A stretch of 64,000 nucleotides of DNA, taken from Demequina gelatinilytica. GTDB lineage: Bacteria; Actinomycetota; Actinomycetes; Actinomycetales; Demequinaceae. The stretch spans positions 41,375 through 105,374 of the forward strand of contig NZ_BBLV01000011.1 of NCBI RefSeq assembly GCF_000971115.1, read 5' to 3'. The notes beneath the pieces were generated by a model that saw only the letters and a list, made by a program, of their open reading frames with translations, did not search any database and had not been told where the DNA came from. Within the stretch, counting starts at the first letter, position 1, and the number at the start of each line of letters is the position of its first letter. Below are positions 17,601 through 25,722 of this stretch, in pieces. The position numbers were made by a program, and so were the translations under genes.

Positions 17601-17849
17601 ACCCTGCCGGTGACGGAGGCGGCGCTCGCGGAGGCGGGCCACCCGTTCGAGCTCGAGCGCGATGGGCTGACGCATCTGAGCATCGACGCCGTGCAGCAGG
17701 GCCTGGGCCTGACCTGGGGCGAGCGCGCGCTGCCCTTCGCCACGGTCGCGGGCGACGAGCCCCACACGCTCTCCTTCACGCTCGCGCCCCTGCGCGCGGG
17801 CGACGATGCAGGTGCGGCCGCGCGGGCGCTCGCGGCCGTGGGAGGCTGA
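14679..17849 (+). CDS. GH2 beta-galactosidase (LacZ-type) with N-terminal membrane anchor
   Basis: 1056 aa, LacZ length. Order: sugar-binding domain (VPHHWQLDGYG), Ig-like domain, catalytic barrel, and beta-galactosidase small-chain domain. The acid/base is Glu477 in WSLGNEIG and the nucleophile Glu538 in MMTEYQHALG. GVNRSEMHP replaces the common GVNRHxHHP. The N-terminus has a membrane helix (about 11-29) after RAR, without an AxA site or lipobox, so the enzyme probably sits outside, tethered; E. coli LacZ is cytoplasmic. ATG at 14694 is an equally possible start. It lies 17 nt after purL and 4 nt before the sterol-carrier gene. Confidence 0.9.
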   Translation: MRGSGMRARGWVALAGALALAVGAAVVLTRSDPTPWAGTPEVFEVNRLEAAARAIPVADAATALELGAYEAEEASPWLLSLSGEWSFRWSPTAEEASLDFVDPATDVGGWDTVEVPHHWQLDGYGDAESGDLVYLNEQYPWEAYGELTPFEIPDAHNSVGSYRRQVDVPEDWGGRRIVLAFQGVKSAFTVWVNGVEVGYSEDSYAPAEFDLTAAIRPGANTVAVLVHRWSDGSWLENQDQIDLSGIFREVELYSTPQSFLADHTVTTDVADDLRSATVEATLDVVGDATVRASLHDATGAVVGEATGASSAIPVDDPRLWSAEDPYLYTLVYELLDGDNVIETVATRIGIREFGIVDGLMTLNGMPLDIKGVNRSEMHPDTGQALTEEQTRADLVAMREANITAVRTSHYPASPALYRLADEIGMYVLDEAALETHDLRPFPDGAPEWDAAVLDRIVSMYERDKNHASVLWWSLGNEIGPGDVFAKAADWLRATDPTRLVHFQEDSTVADIDGVFYPYVSTLEERAATTNGRPWMMTEYQHALGAGLGGIEEFWEVVDTSPEMQGGFVWQWADQSIRLPIDGGVAALPVADDAPAGSTYLSYGDDWGELPTSGAWTLNGIVNPDREAQPELLDLAAVYAPVEIVDTDLEAGRIELRNEHLFTDLAALDATWVLEADGVALASGPLDVALAPGETGWVDLPVTEPADPVPGATYRVTVSFSLASDTAWAPAGHTVAALQVTMPWDGGAVDAPGERGEVSVEEAAGMTTVSGHGFAASFDITTGALASYAVDGIELLAEPWHPDFWRAPTQNDLLNGVTDNALSWKGAGEALEDVSVGVDAGPDAATVHVAATVPAAGSPAWEAVYTVTGDGAIAVDATLGATSRAFEIPAVGIELTLPGELSQLRWLGAGPHETWRDRDAGALISMWRSTVEDQVFDNVRPQATGNHTGVEWWAVTDDAGAGLLVVAGDAPLETATLPVTEAALAEAGHPFELERDGLTHLSIDAVQQGLGLTWGERALPFATVAGDEPHTLSFTLAPLRAGDDAGAAARALAAVGG

Positions 17850-17853
17850 GCGC

Positions 17854-18225
17854 ATGCCAGCACGTCGCCGTATCCCCGTCGCCGCCGGACGCGCCGCCGT
17901 CGCACAGTGGGCCGCGCTCACCGACGCCGGGAACGCCGAGCCGGGGATGGTCGCGATGGCGGTGCGCTTCTCGCTCGAGGAGCTCGCGGCCGTCGCACCG
18001 GGGCGGTCCTTGGAGGTGCGCGTCCCGCCGTGGGGCGCCGTCCAGGCGGTCGAGGGCTCGGTGCACCGCCGCGGCACCCCGCCTGCCGTGGTCGAGATGT
18101 CCGCCGAGACCTGGCTGGGCCTGGTCACCGGTCGCGTGCGCTGGGACGATGCGGTCGCCGCGGGGGACGTCGATGCGTCCGGCGAGCGCTCGGACCTCTC
18201 CGCGCTGCTGCCGCTGAGCCTGTAG
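17854..18225 (+). CDS. Sterol-carrier-family protein (bacterial SCP ortholog)
   Basis: 123 aa. The pattern RFSLEELAAVAPGRSLEVRVPPWGAVQAVEG, TPPAVVEM, TWLGLVTGRVRWDDAVAAGDVDASGERSDLS (described in parts) fits the actinobacterial sterol carrier family protein commonly found between purL and purF. Its ligand is unknown. Start ATG at 17854 follows GGGAGG. Here it is separated from purF by about 14 kb of other genes. Confidence 0.8.
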   Translation: MPARRRIPVAAGRAAVAQWAALTDAGNAEPGMVAMAVRFSLEELAAVAPGRSLEVRVPPWGAVQAVEGSVHRRGTPPAVVEMSAETWLGLVTGRVRWDDAVAAGDVDASGERSDLSALLPLSL

Positions 18226-18249
18226 TCCACGCCGACCGCGCGCGCTGGG

Positions 18250-18294
18250 AGGTGCGCAGTGCTCGATTCTGCGATCTTCGAGCATCGAGCACCT
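18250..18294. terminator. Hairpin between convergent genes
   Basis: Perfect 8-bp arms GTGCTCGA (18259-18266) and TCGAGCAC (18285-18292); alternative pairing AGGTGC/GCACCT (18250-18255 with 18289-18294) is possible. It separates the sterol-carrier gene (+) from the permease operon (-) and may act for both. Confidence 0.5.
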
Positions 18295-18324
18295 CGCGAG
18301 GCGCTGGATGAGCGCGACGAGGGC

Positions 18325-20424
18325 CTAGACCCGTGTCACCTCGCTGTCGCGGACCAGCGTCGCTGCCGCCGCAGCCGCGCCGATGCTGATCGCGAGGAGC
18401 GCGGCGAGCAGGATCGCGATCATCGGCTCCGCCAGGTTCCCCGCGTGCGCGAGCGCCCAGGCCGGACCCACGGGCTGCGACTCGAGGATGCCCTCGTAGC
18501 CGAGCGGGAGGTTCGGGTCCCAGGCGCTTCCGTGGAAGGTGAGCAGCACGCACGCGAGGCCCGTCGCCATCCCGAGTGCGACGCCGATGAGCAGCGGCAC
18601 CGCGAAGCGCACCGCCATCGCCGCCCGCGCCGTGCCGGCGGCGAGACCGAGGGCGCGTCGTGCATCGTCCTCCGCGGCCGACGCACGGACCCCGGAGGCG
18701 AAGGACGCGAAGGCGACGAGCACCAGCGCTCCGAGCCCGGCGATCGCGGTCGCCATGAACGGGTCACGGAAGACCGAGACGTAAAGGGCCTCGGTTCCAC
18801 CGGGCAGCCACCCCCATGGCGCGATGGTGACGCGGCCGACCGCGCTCTCGCCCACGGCGGCGAGGACATGCCAGGCGAGCGCCGCGGTCAGGGCAGCGGT
18901 GCCGATCGCGATCACGCCTGCGGGGATCGCTGCGATCCGAAGCCGCCCGAGGATGGCATCCCCGGCGGGGAGCTCCCAGGGCACGGTGCTGCGCGCAAGG
19001 CGACGTGCGGCCGCGGCCACCAGGATCCGTGCGGCGCGCATCAGCATCGGCACGGTGCCGACCACCAGGGCTGTGGCGAGGATGCCTGTCACGATGCGGC
19101 GGGCACCTCCAGCGTCGCCGGGCCACCCGAGCGCCACCAGCGCAACGAGCAGCGCGCTCCACGTGCCGAGGATCCACCCCGACGTCACGCGCGGTCCGGC
19201 CGCCTCCTCGGTGGCGGGCACCACCGGCTTGAGCGCCGCCGCGGGGGCGACCCGCGCCGCCCAGAACGCGGGGATCGCCCCGAGGACCGCGGCCACGCCG
19301 AGCCCCAGCGCACCGGCCGCGAGGATCAGCCATGTCGCGATGTCCACGCCTGGCGGGATGAGCGCGGTCGGGTGCGCGGCGGCGAAGGACGAGTACTCGG
19401 CGGCGACCGCTCCCCACGCGATCGCCGCGCCCGCCGCGCCCGCGAACAGCCCGACCAGCAGCACCTCGGCTGCCGTCGCCATCGCGATCGCGGAGCGTCG
19501 CGCACCGAGCACGCGCGCCGTCGCCACCCACCGGCTGCGGGCCTGCGCCTGCGAGCGGCCCACGGCGAAGGCCATGCCGATCATCGCGACCGCCAGCACC
19601 ACCGCGGTGGCGGCGAGCCCGAAGAGGCGGTTGCGCGCCTCGACGTCGAGGATGCCCGGGGGCGTCCACCCCGTGGCGGTGCCGAGCGCCTCGAGCGCAG
19701 GAGTCTCCGTGGCCGCCCCCACCGAGGCGCCCGCGCTGTAGTCGTACGCGAAGGCGTCGAGCTCGCGCTGCGCGGCAAGCCAGGTGTCCCACGTGCCCAC
19801 TGCATCGTCCCACTCGAGGATCGCGTCGAACGGCCTCGCCGCGTAGCGGCCGTCGGCACCATCGCGCAGGAAGCCGGAGACCTGGAAGCTGCCCAGATCG
19901 ATGCTGCTCCACACCCCGTCCGGCGTGGACAGGTCGCCGGTCACGGTGACCGTGTCGCCGATCCGCACCCCGCCTCGGGTGTGCCAGAGCGACGCCATGG
20001 CGATCTCGCCGCGACCGGGTCGTTCGCCTTCCACAAGGAGCGTGTCCCAGTCGGCAGCGCCCCGGACACCGCCCACCACGTCGGCCCACCACTCGACCTC
20101 GCCGACCGGCGAGGACACCCGGGCGGGAAGGCTCTCCAGCGTGGCGGCGGTTCCGGCGCCCTCGGCATCCGTGGCGTCGAGGATCGCGTCGAGCCTGTCG
20201 AGGGCCATCGACGAGGGGTCCTCTGCGGCGCCCACGGACAGCTCACGCGACCACGGTGCGGCGATGCCGTACGCCTCGGCGGCGAACCTGTCGACGGCGT
20301 CCTGCTGCGCTGCTGAGAACGCCGCGTAGCCCGCGAGCGAGACGCCGAGCGTGAGCATCGCCGCTGTCCAGGCGAGGTAGCCGCGGTGGGCCCGCGCCTG
20401 CGCCTTCATGAGGTCGAGGATCAC
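18325..20424 (-). CDS. FtsX-type ABC permease, third of operon
   Basis: 699-aa permease. N-terminal helix (LAWTAAMLTLGVSLAGYAAF), large outside domain (about 45-270), then membrane segments with SRWVATARVLGARRSAIAM and a second FtsX unit. The GTG start at 20422-20424 overlaps the upstream stop (GTGA), so translation is coupled. Last gene of the four-gene transcript beginning at 24882. Compared with its two neighbours it keeps the same fold but low sequence identity. Confidence 0.85.
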   Translation of the reverse strand: MILDLMKAQARAHRGYLAWTAAMLTLGVSLAGYAAFSAAQQDAVDRFAAEAYGIAAPWSRELSVGAAEDPSSMALDRLDAILDATDAEGAGTAATLESLPARVSSPVGEVEWWADVVGGVRGAADWDTLLVEGERPGRGEIAMASLWHTRGGVRIGDTVTVTGDLSTPDGVWSSIDLGSFQVSGFLRDGADGRYAARPFDAILEWDDAVGTWDTWLAAQRELDAFAYDYSAGASVGAATETPALEALGTATGWTPPGILDVEARNRLFGLAATAVVLAVAMIGMAFAVGRSQAQARSRWVATARVLGARRSAIAMATAAEVLLVGLFAGAAGAAIAWGAVAAEYSSFAAAHPTALIPPGVDIATWLILAAGALGLGVAAVLGAIPAFWAARVAPAAALKPVVPATEEAAGPRVTSGWILGTWSALLVALVALGWPGDAGGARRIVTGILATALVVGTVPMLMRAARILVAAAARRLARSTVPWELPAGDAILGRLRIAAIPAGVIAIGTAALTAALAWHVLAAVGESAVGRVTIAPWGWLPGGTEALYVSVFRDPFMATAIAGLGALVLVAFASFASGVRASAAEDDARRALGLAAGTARAAMAVRFAVPLLIGVALGMATGLACVLLTFHGSAWDPNLPLGYEGILESQPVGPAWALAHAGNLAEPMIAILLAALLAISIGAAAAAATLVRDSEVTRV

Positions 20425-22331
20425 AGCACGCCCTCCTTCTCCGCGTCCCGCAGCTGCTCGGCCGGGGAGAGCGCATCGGCTCGCACCCGCACCAGGGCAG
20501 CGAGCCCGGCCGCGAGGCCGACGGACAGCGCCGCCAGCCCGATGAGCGCGGCCCAGGGGACCTGGGTCAGGTCGAAGCCGATGTTCCACAGCCGGATGGC
20601 CCCACCGCCGGCGCCGTTGAGGGAGGACGTCGCCAGCCCGAGCGTGAGCCCGGCGACCAGCCCGAGCACCGCGCCGACGCCCGTCACCACGGCCGCCTCG
20701 AGCGCTGCCGCGGCGCGCATCGTCCTCGCCTGTGCCCCCAGTGCGACGAGCGTCGCGTGCTCTCGCGCCCGTAGCCGCTGCGTCGCTGCCGCGAGCACCA
20801 CCACGATGGCGACCGCGCCCAGCAGGAAGGGGCCTGCGAGGAGCGTGAGGCTCCACGCATCGGCACGCGACTCCCCGGGCCAGTAGTAGTCGGGGCTGGC
20901 CGAGACGTACGCGCCTTCGAGCGCATGCCCGGCGAGGACGTCGTGGACGTCGCTCGCCTGCGACGCGTCGCCCGGCGCCCGGGGCACGCTCGACGCCGCG
21001 TAGACCAGCAGCGCGGAGTCCGGCGCCGGACCGAAGGTCTCCTCCGCCCACGTCCGCTCGATCGCCGCGAAGGGCGCCGCGACCGCCGGGGTGTCGACCC
21101 GAACGTCGACGTCGCCGACCACCAGCACCTCGGGTGCGACGTCGATCACCACGGCATCGCCCAGGTAGGCCGCACGGAGGCCGGACGGTCCGAGGCCGTC
21201 GAGCGAGTCGTTCTCGACCGCCAGGATCGTGCCGCCGCCGCCCAGCTGGCCGTCGTAGTCTGCGAGGTCGCCGGGAAGCGGCGCCACGGACGTGGTGAGC
21301 GCGGCGGCCGGAACCACGACCAGCCGGGGGTCTGCCTCGAGCGCGGCGACGATCGCCGGGTCGAGCGCCGGCGCCCAGCCGGGTGCTGCCTCGGCGGAGG
21401 AGGCGTCCTCGCCCAGGGTGGCCACCGAGGCCACCACCGCGTCGGGCGCGAGTGTCTGCGCCACGTCGTTGCGCGCCGCGTTGCCGTTGATCGCGACCGT
21501 CGCGCCGGACGCCGCGGCGATCACGAACCCGATGGCTCCGATCGCCGCCGCGCGCAGCGGCGCGGGGCGCACCAACGCGTGCGACCCGAGCGCCCGCGCG
21601 CTCGCGGGATCCGCGCCCTTCCCCAGGAGCGCCGCGAACCGCATGACGATGCGCGCGCCGAGCAGCGCGCCCCACCGCACCAGGAGCGCGGGGAGGGCGA
21701 GGTACAGCCCGATGGCCGCCGCGATCGCGACGGCGACCTCGAAGGGCGCGGAGTAGACGTCGGGCCAGCCGGTGGCGACGCACGCGAGGCCGAGCAGCGC
21801 GAACCCTCCCGCGACCCACGTCCACCGCGGGCGGCGGCGGCGCGCCTGGCCCGCGGGAGCATCGTCCTCGCCTCGGCCGCGCGTGGCCCACGCCGCGCTG
21901 GCGGTCCACCCGAGCGCCGCGCCCGAGACCAGGGCGATCGCGAAGAACGTGAGCGTCACCGCTGCCAGCCAGTCGGGTGCCGCGCCGCCGAAGCCTGCGA
22001 CCAGCTGTCGCGTCACCGAGCCGGCGAGCAGCGCGCCGAGGCCCCACACGCCGCCGGCGGCGACGCCGCGTCGCGCCTCGGCGCCGATCAGGGACGTCCG
22101 GGACTGCCCGAGCGCACTCCGCGAGGCGAGCTCGGCACGCCGGGTCGCCAGGTGCGCCGAGCGAAGTGTGCCCGTCACCGCCGCGATGAGGCCCGTCAGC
22201 ACGGGCAGGAGGGCGATCCCGAGCATCGGCGAGTATCCGAAGCCGCCATCGGCCGGCTGCCACAGGGGCGGCGCGACCAGCCCGAGCGTGACGCCCGCCG
22301 CCACGAGCGACCACGACGCCGCGTTCCTCAT
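20421..22331 (-). CDS. FtsX-type ABC permease, second of operon
   Basis: 636 aa. Membrane helices at the N-terminus (SWSLVAAGVTLGLVAPPLW and MLGIALLPVLTGLIAAVTG), further helices after residue 110, a long outside domain (about 250-450) and C-terminal FtsX helices ending with LRDAEKEGVL. RLRAREHATLVALGAQARTMRAA is the coupling loop. ATG at 22329-22331 overlaps the upstream stop (ATGA). Confidence 0.83.
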   Translation of the reverse strand: MRNAASWSLVAAGVTLGLVAPPLWQPADGGFGYSPMLGIALLPVLTGLIAAVTGTLRSAHLATRRAELASRSALGQSRTSLIGAEARRGVAAGGVWGLGALLAGSVTRQLVAGFGGAAPDWLAAVTLTFFAIALVSGAALGWTASAAWATRGRGEDDAPAGQARRRRPRWTWVAGGFALLGLACVATGWPDVYSAPFEVAVAIAAAIGLYLALPALLVRWGALLGARIVMRFAALLGKGADPASARALGSHALVRPAPLRAAAIGAIGFVIAAASGATVAINGNAARNDVAQTLAPDAVVASVATLGEDASSAEAAPGWAPALDPAIVAALEADPRLVVVPAAALTTSVAPLPGDLADYDGQLGGGGTILAVENDSLDGLGPSGLRAAYLGDAVVIDVAPEVLVVGDVDVRVDTPAVAAPFAAIERTWAEETFGPAPDSALLVYAASSVPRAPGDASQASDVHDVLAGHALEGAYVSASPDYYWPGESRADAWSLTLLAGPFLLGAVAIVVVLAAATQRLRAREHATLVALGAQARTMRAAAALEAAVVTGVGAVLGLVAGLTLGLATSSLNGAGGGAIRLWNIGFDLTQVPWAALIGLAALSVGLAAGLAALVRVRADALSPAEQLRDAEKEGVL

Positions 22332-24133
22332 CGCGCGACCTCGCCGTCCCGCAGCGCCTCGGCGGGCGTGTCGAGGTGGATCGCCGATGCCGCGACCGCC
22401 GTCACCGCCACGAAGACCGAGAAGATGACGCCGGCCCACGCGATCACGTGAACCCACGGCACGGACTCGAGCATGAGCGCGGGGTAGGAGTCCACAAGGA
22501 CGCCGCCGAGCGAGCGCCTCGCGGCGCCCAGCCCGGACATCGCCATGCGCGTGCCGACGCCCGCGGCGGCGCCCGCCGCCACGGCGACCGATGCCACCAC
22601 GGCGCTCTCGATCACGAGCGCGTGCCGCACGATGCGCGATTCGACGCCGAGAGCCGCGAGCATCGCGGCGTCCCGGCCGCCGGCGCGCACCGCTCCGAGG
22701 GCGAGGGGCGCGAGGAGCAGCGCGAGCGTCAGGGTGACGGGCATGAACCCTTGCCAGGTGCCGGGCTCGTCGCTGTAGCGGAACGACGACGACGCCCACG
22801 AGGCCTCCCCGACGTCGAGGTCGGCGACGGCCATGCTGATCGCGTCGCGGGCGGCGCCGGCCTCGACGTAGACGAGGTACGCGGCGCCCTGCCCGCGGCC
22901 GTCGACATCTGCGGCGTTCACGTAGGACTCCGAGCTGTGCACCATCGGCACGATCCCGTCCGGTGCGATCGCATCGCTCTGGACGTCGTCCATGCTGGTC
23001 GCGCTCGAGACGACCGCATCGGGATGCGTCTCCAAAGCGCGCGCGAGGTCCTCGTCCACGCCGGCGAGGTCGGAGGGGTCGAGGGCGACGACCGGGCGGG
23101 TGCCGTCGTCCCGGCCCATGACCTCGCCGACCACCACGCGATCGACGCCCGCGATCGCCGAGATCTCGGTGGCGAGATCGGGCGCCTCCGCGCCCACCAT
23201 GAGCGTCATCGCGAGCCGGTCGCTCTGCTGAACCCCCGTCGGCACCACCAGCCACGCGGCGAGCGTGAACGCGATCGCGCCGACGGCCATGACCGCGCGT
23301 CCTGTCGCCCTGGTCGGGGACGACGCGCGCGCCGCCAGCACGGCGGCCAGCCGCGGCGCACCGGCACCGTCCGCGAGCCCCGCGGCGAGCGCGACGAAGC
23401 GCGGCGCGAGGGTGCGCGCCCACGGCAGCACCGCGCCGAGCACCAGGCCGATGGCCGCGACCCACGCGACCGCATAGGCGACGCCGGCGGCCACGACCGC
23501 GGCCGCCCCGCCCTGGTCGGTGGTGAGCGCGAGGCCCACGATGACCCCGACGGCCGCGGCCCCGATCCCCGCGGCGGCACGCGCGCCCCTGCCGAAGCGG
23601 GCCGGGGGCAGCGGCTCGGCGTCCTCCCGCAGCCGCGCGGCGGGCGAACGCTGCGGGCGCCAGACGGCCAGCGCGTGCGCGGCGGCGAGGACGAGCGTGA
23701 GCAGCACCGCCTCGATGGCGCGCGTCGTCCACAGGTCCGTGAAGGTGGTGAAGGGCTCCCAGCCGTGCGACGTCTCCTGCGCCACGTGGAGCGACCCGGA
23801 GATCGCGTACGCGGCCGCGGCGACCGCGGCGCCGTCGCGCAGGCCGATGAGGGCCGCGCGAACCACGCCCGCGTGAGCGGCCTCGCCGAGCGCGGCGTGC
23901 ACCGCGGCCTCGTGCGTCGGGGCCGGCCGGATCCCGAGCGTCCACACGAGCACCGCGGTGAGCAGCGCGGCGGGGATCGCGAGGACCACCACGAGCGCGG
24001 CGATCGAGCGCCAGGAGACCGGGTCCGAGGACATCGCGCAGATCGAGGCGCACTGGTCGAGGTGCCACGGGACCTGCGCGGTCATCACCGCGCCGCCCAC
24101 GATGCCGGCGACCATCGTCGCCGCGCTCCTCAT
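22328..24133 (-). CDS. FtsX-type ABC permease, first of operon
   Basis: 601 aa. First membrane segments at about 44-72, then a bacitracin-exporter-like loop RSPAARLREDAEPLPPAR and further helices; an outside domain lies at about 315-440 and the FtsX unit follows with MLAALGVESRIVRHALV. ATG at 24131-24133 overlaps the stop of the ATPase gene (ATGA). Three permeases for one ATPase imply either a heteromeric channel or alternative complexes (inference). Confidence 0.83.
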   Translation of the reverse strand: MRSAATMVAGIVGGAVMTAQVPWHLDQCASICAMSSDPVSWRSIAALVVVLAIPAALLTAVLVWTLGIRPAPTHEAAVHAALGEAAHAGVVRAALIGLRDGAAVAAAAYAISGSLHVAQETSHGWEPFTTFTDLWTTRAIEAVLLTLVLAAAHALAVWRPQRSPAARLREDAEPLPPARFGRGARAAAGIGAAAVGVIVGLALTTDQGGAAAVVAAGVAYAVAWVAAIGLVLGAVLPWARTLAPRFVALAAGLADGAGAPRLAAVLAARASSPTRATGRAVMAVGAIAFTLAAWLVVPTGVQQSDRLAMTLMVGAEAPDLATEISAIAGVDRVVVGEVMGRDDGTRPVVALDPSDLAGVDEDLARALETHPDAVVSSATSMDDVQSDAIAPDGIVPMVHSSESYVNAADVDGRGQGAAYLVYVEAGAARDAISMAVADLDVGEASWASSSFRYSDEPGTWQGFMPVTLTLALLLAPLALGAVRAGGRDAAMLAALGVESRIVRHALVIESAVVASVAVAAGAAAGVGTRMAMSGLGAARRSLGGVLVDSYPALMLESVPWVHVIAWAGVIFSVFVAVTAVAASAIHLDTPAEALRDGEVAR

Positions 24134-24882
24134 CGCTCGACCCCTGCGAGCGCGTCCAGCCCGGCGAGCACGGCGTCGGGCGTGGGATCCGTGACGTGGC
24201 CGGCGACCTTGCCATCGGCGAAGAGCAGCACGCGGCCCGCGTAGGACGCCGCCGTCGGATCGTGGGTCACCATCACCACGGACTGCCCGAGCTCGCGGCA
24301 CGACTGCCGCAGGTGCGCGAGGATCTCCGCGCTGGCATGGGTGTCGAGGTTGCCCGTCGGCTCGTCGGCGAGCACGATGCGCGGCTTGGTGATGAGCGCC
24401 CTCGCGATCGCGACGCGCTGCTGCTGGCCGCCCGACATCTCGTAGGGTCGCCGCTCGAGCTCGCGCCCGATGCCGAGCATGTCCACGAGCGCGTCGAGCC
24501 AGGCATCGTCCGGGGCCAGCGCGTTGAGCCGCAGCGGCAGCACGATGTTCTCGCGCGCCGTCATGGTCTGCAGCAGGTTGAAGCCCTGGAAGACGAAGCC
24601 GATGATGCGCCCGCGCACCTTCGCCAGGGCGCGGTCCTTCATCGCCGTGATCTCGTCGCCGCCCACCCACACCTGGCCGCCGTCGGGGCGGTCGAGGCCG
24701 GCGAGCAGATGCACCAGCGTGGTCTTGCCTGAGCCGGACGGTCCCATCACCGCGGTGAGCACACCGGCGGGGACATCGAGGTCGACGTGGTCGACGGCGC
24801 GCACCTGCGCGTCGCCGCTGCCGTAGGTCTTGGTCAGGCCGCGCGCCCGGACGGCGAGCGCCTCATCCCCCTGGTGGTCCAT
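24130..24882 (-). CDS. ABC transporter ATPase, MacB/LolD family
   Basis: 250 aa. Walker A GPSGSGKTT (about 51-59), Q-loop FQGFNLL, signature MSGGQQQRVAIARAL, Walker B IVLADEPTGNLD and the H-switch VTHD. This subfamily drives mechanotransmission-type transporters that act on substrates in the envelope instead of pumping across it. First gene of an operon with three FtsX-type permeases, joined by 4-nt overlaps. The ATG at 24880-24882 has no good ribosome site but lies 7 nt after -10 TAGGTT, so the mRNA is predicted leaderless. Confidence 0.95.
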   Translation of the reverse strand: MDHQGDEALAVRARGLTKTYGSGDAQVRAVDHVDLDVPAGVLTAVMGPSGSGKTTLVHLLAGLDRPDGGQVWVGGDEITAMKDRALAKVRGRIIGFVFQGFNLLQTMTARENIVLPLRLNALAPDDAWLDALVDMLGIGRELERRPYEMSGGQQQRVAIARALITKPRIVLADEPTGNLDTHASAEILAHLRQSCRELGQSVVMVTHDPTAASYAGRVLLFADGKVAGHVTDPTPDAVLAGLDALAGVER

Positions 24883-24888
24883 ACCGGC

Positions 24889-24956
24889 GAACCTATCGAC
24901 GGCCCGGTCGCCCGCGCATCGTCCCTCCGCACCGTTCTCGCGTGATACCCAGGTAT
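24889..24956 (-). promoter_or_regulatory. Activator-type promoter of the ABC operon
   Basis: Minus strand: palindrome ATACCTGGGTAT (24945-24956), GAACG, GGACGATGC (24916-24924), -10 TAGGTT (24890-24895), 7 nt, ATG. Every block sits at the same distance from the start codon as in the promoter at 9106-9173. The rest of the gap to 25120 holds the undefined promoter of the divergent secreted-protein gene, with a G+C-rich inverted stretch near 25044-25080. Confidence 0.65.
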
Positions 24957-25120
24957 GACGCGGCCGAACGGCGATGGGGTCCGAGATGGCATGGCGTGGG
25001 CCGTATGCCCCCAGAAGTGAGGTCTTGTCGTGTATGCGGCGTCCGGATTGACTCGGACCGGCCGCATCCGGCCCGGGGGGCCGATCGACCTTCCCGCCAC
25101 GTCACGTCACTGAGGGAATC

Positions 25121-25666
25121 ATGAAGAAGCTACGTCTGATCGCCGCCGCGTTGGTCGCATCGCTCGCACTTGCCTTCGCGGCAGCGCCCGCGCAGGCGGC
25201 GAGCGATCCGTCGCGTCCGAGCTGCAAGAACCTCCTGTTCTTCACCGACTCGGCCTGTGTCACCGCGTTCGACTGGTACGACGACGTGCGCGGCTACGCG
25301 ACCGTGACCAGCGCCGACCGGCTCGCGCGCGCGGCATCCGTCATCTACGGGCCGTACGCGACGTCGTATCAGAAGTCGCAGCTGGACGATGCGATCCGGT
25401 ACTACGGCTCTAGCTCCGCCTTCCGCAGCTGCTTCCGCACCATCGAGGTGAAGTTCGCGTACGAGGTGGCCAAGCAGAAGTCCGCGATCTCGTGGGCCAA
25501 GTCCGCGCTCAAGACCGTCAAGCTGGCGCCGCTCGGACCCACGAAGAGCCTGGTGACGTCCTACTTCACGCTCTTCCCGAGCGTGTACGGGGCGACGGCG
25601 ACGGCCGCGCTCAAGAGCCGCGCGAAGACCGACATCACGGTCGGCGTGGTGCAGTGCTCGATGTGA
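25121..25666 (+). CDS. Small secreted protein of unknown function
   Basis: 181 aa with a textbook Sec signal peptide: MKK, hydrophobic core, and cleavage after AQA at about residue 26. The mature part of about 155 residues has four cysteines (in PSCKN, DSACVT, RSCFR and VVQCSM), which could form two disulfides, and is rich in Ser, Tyr and Lys. No family is recognised. Start ATG follows GAGGGA. It is divergent from the ABC operon and convergent with the serpin gene. Confidence 0.8.
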   Translation: MKKLRLIAAALVASLALAFAAAPAQAASDPSRPSCKNLLFFTDSACVTAFDWYDDVRGYATVTSADRLARAASVIYGPYATSYQKSQLDDAIRYYGSSSAFRSCFRTIEVKFAYEVAKQKSAISWAKSALKTVKLAPLGPTKSLVTSYFTLFPSVYGATATAALKSRAKTDITVGVVQCSM

Positions 25667-25683
25667 CCGCCCGCGGCTGAGGC

Positions 25684-25721
25684 GGGGCGGGGGCGGCAGC
25701 ACGGGTCGCTGCCTCCGCCCC
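25684..25721. terminator. G+C-rich hairpin between convergent genes
   Basis: GGGGCGG...GGCAGC pairs with GCTGCCTCCGCCCC around the loop ACGGGTC, with a small bulge. It lies between the secreted-protein gene (+) and the serpin gene (-) and can serve both directions. Confidence 0.6.
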
Positions 25722-25722
25722 G

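Noticed and set aside
20425..24215. Single giant permease frame running through several genes on the minus strand
   Set aside because: The frame opens into the shadow of the upstream genes; overlapping starts (ATGA, GTGA) show four separate genes.
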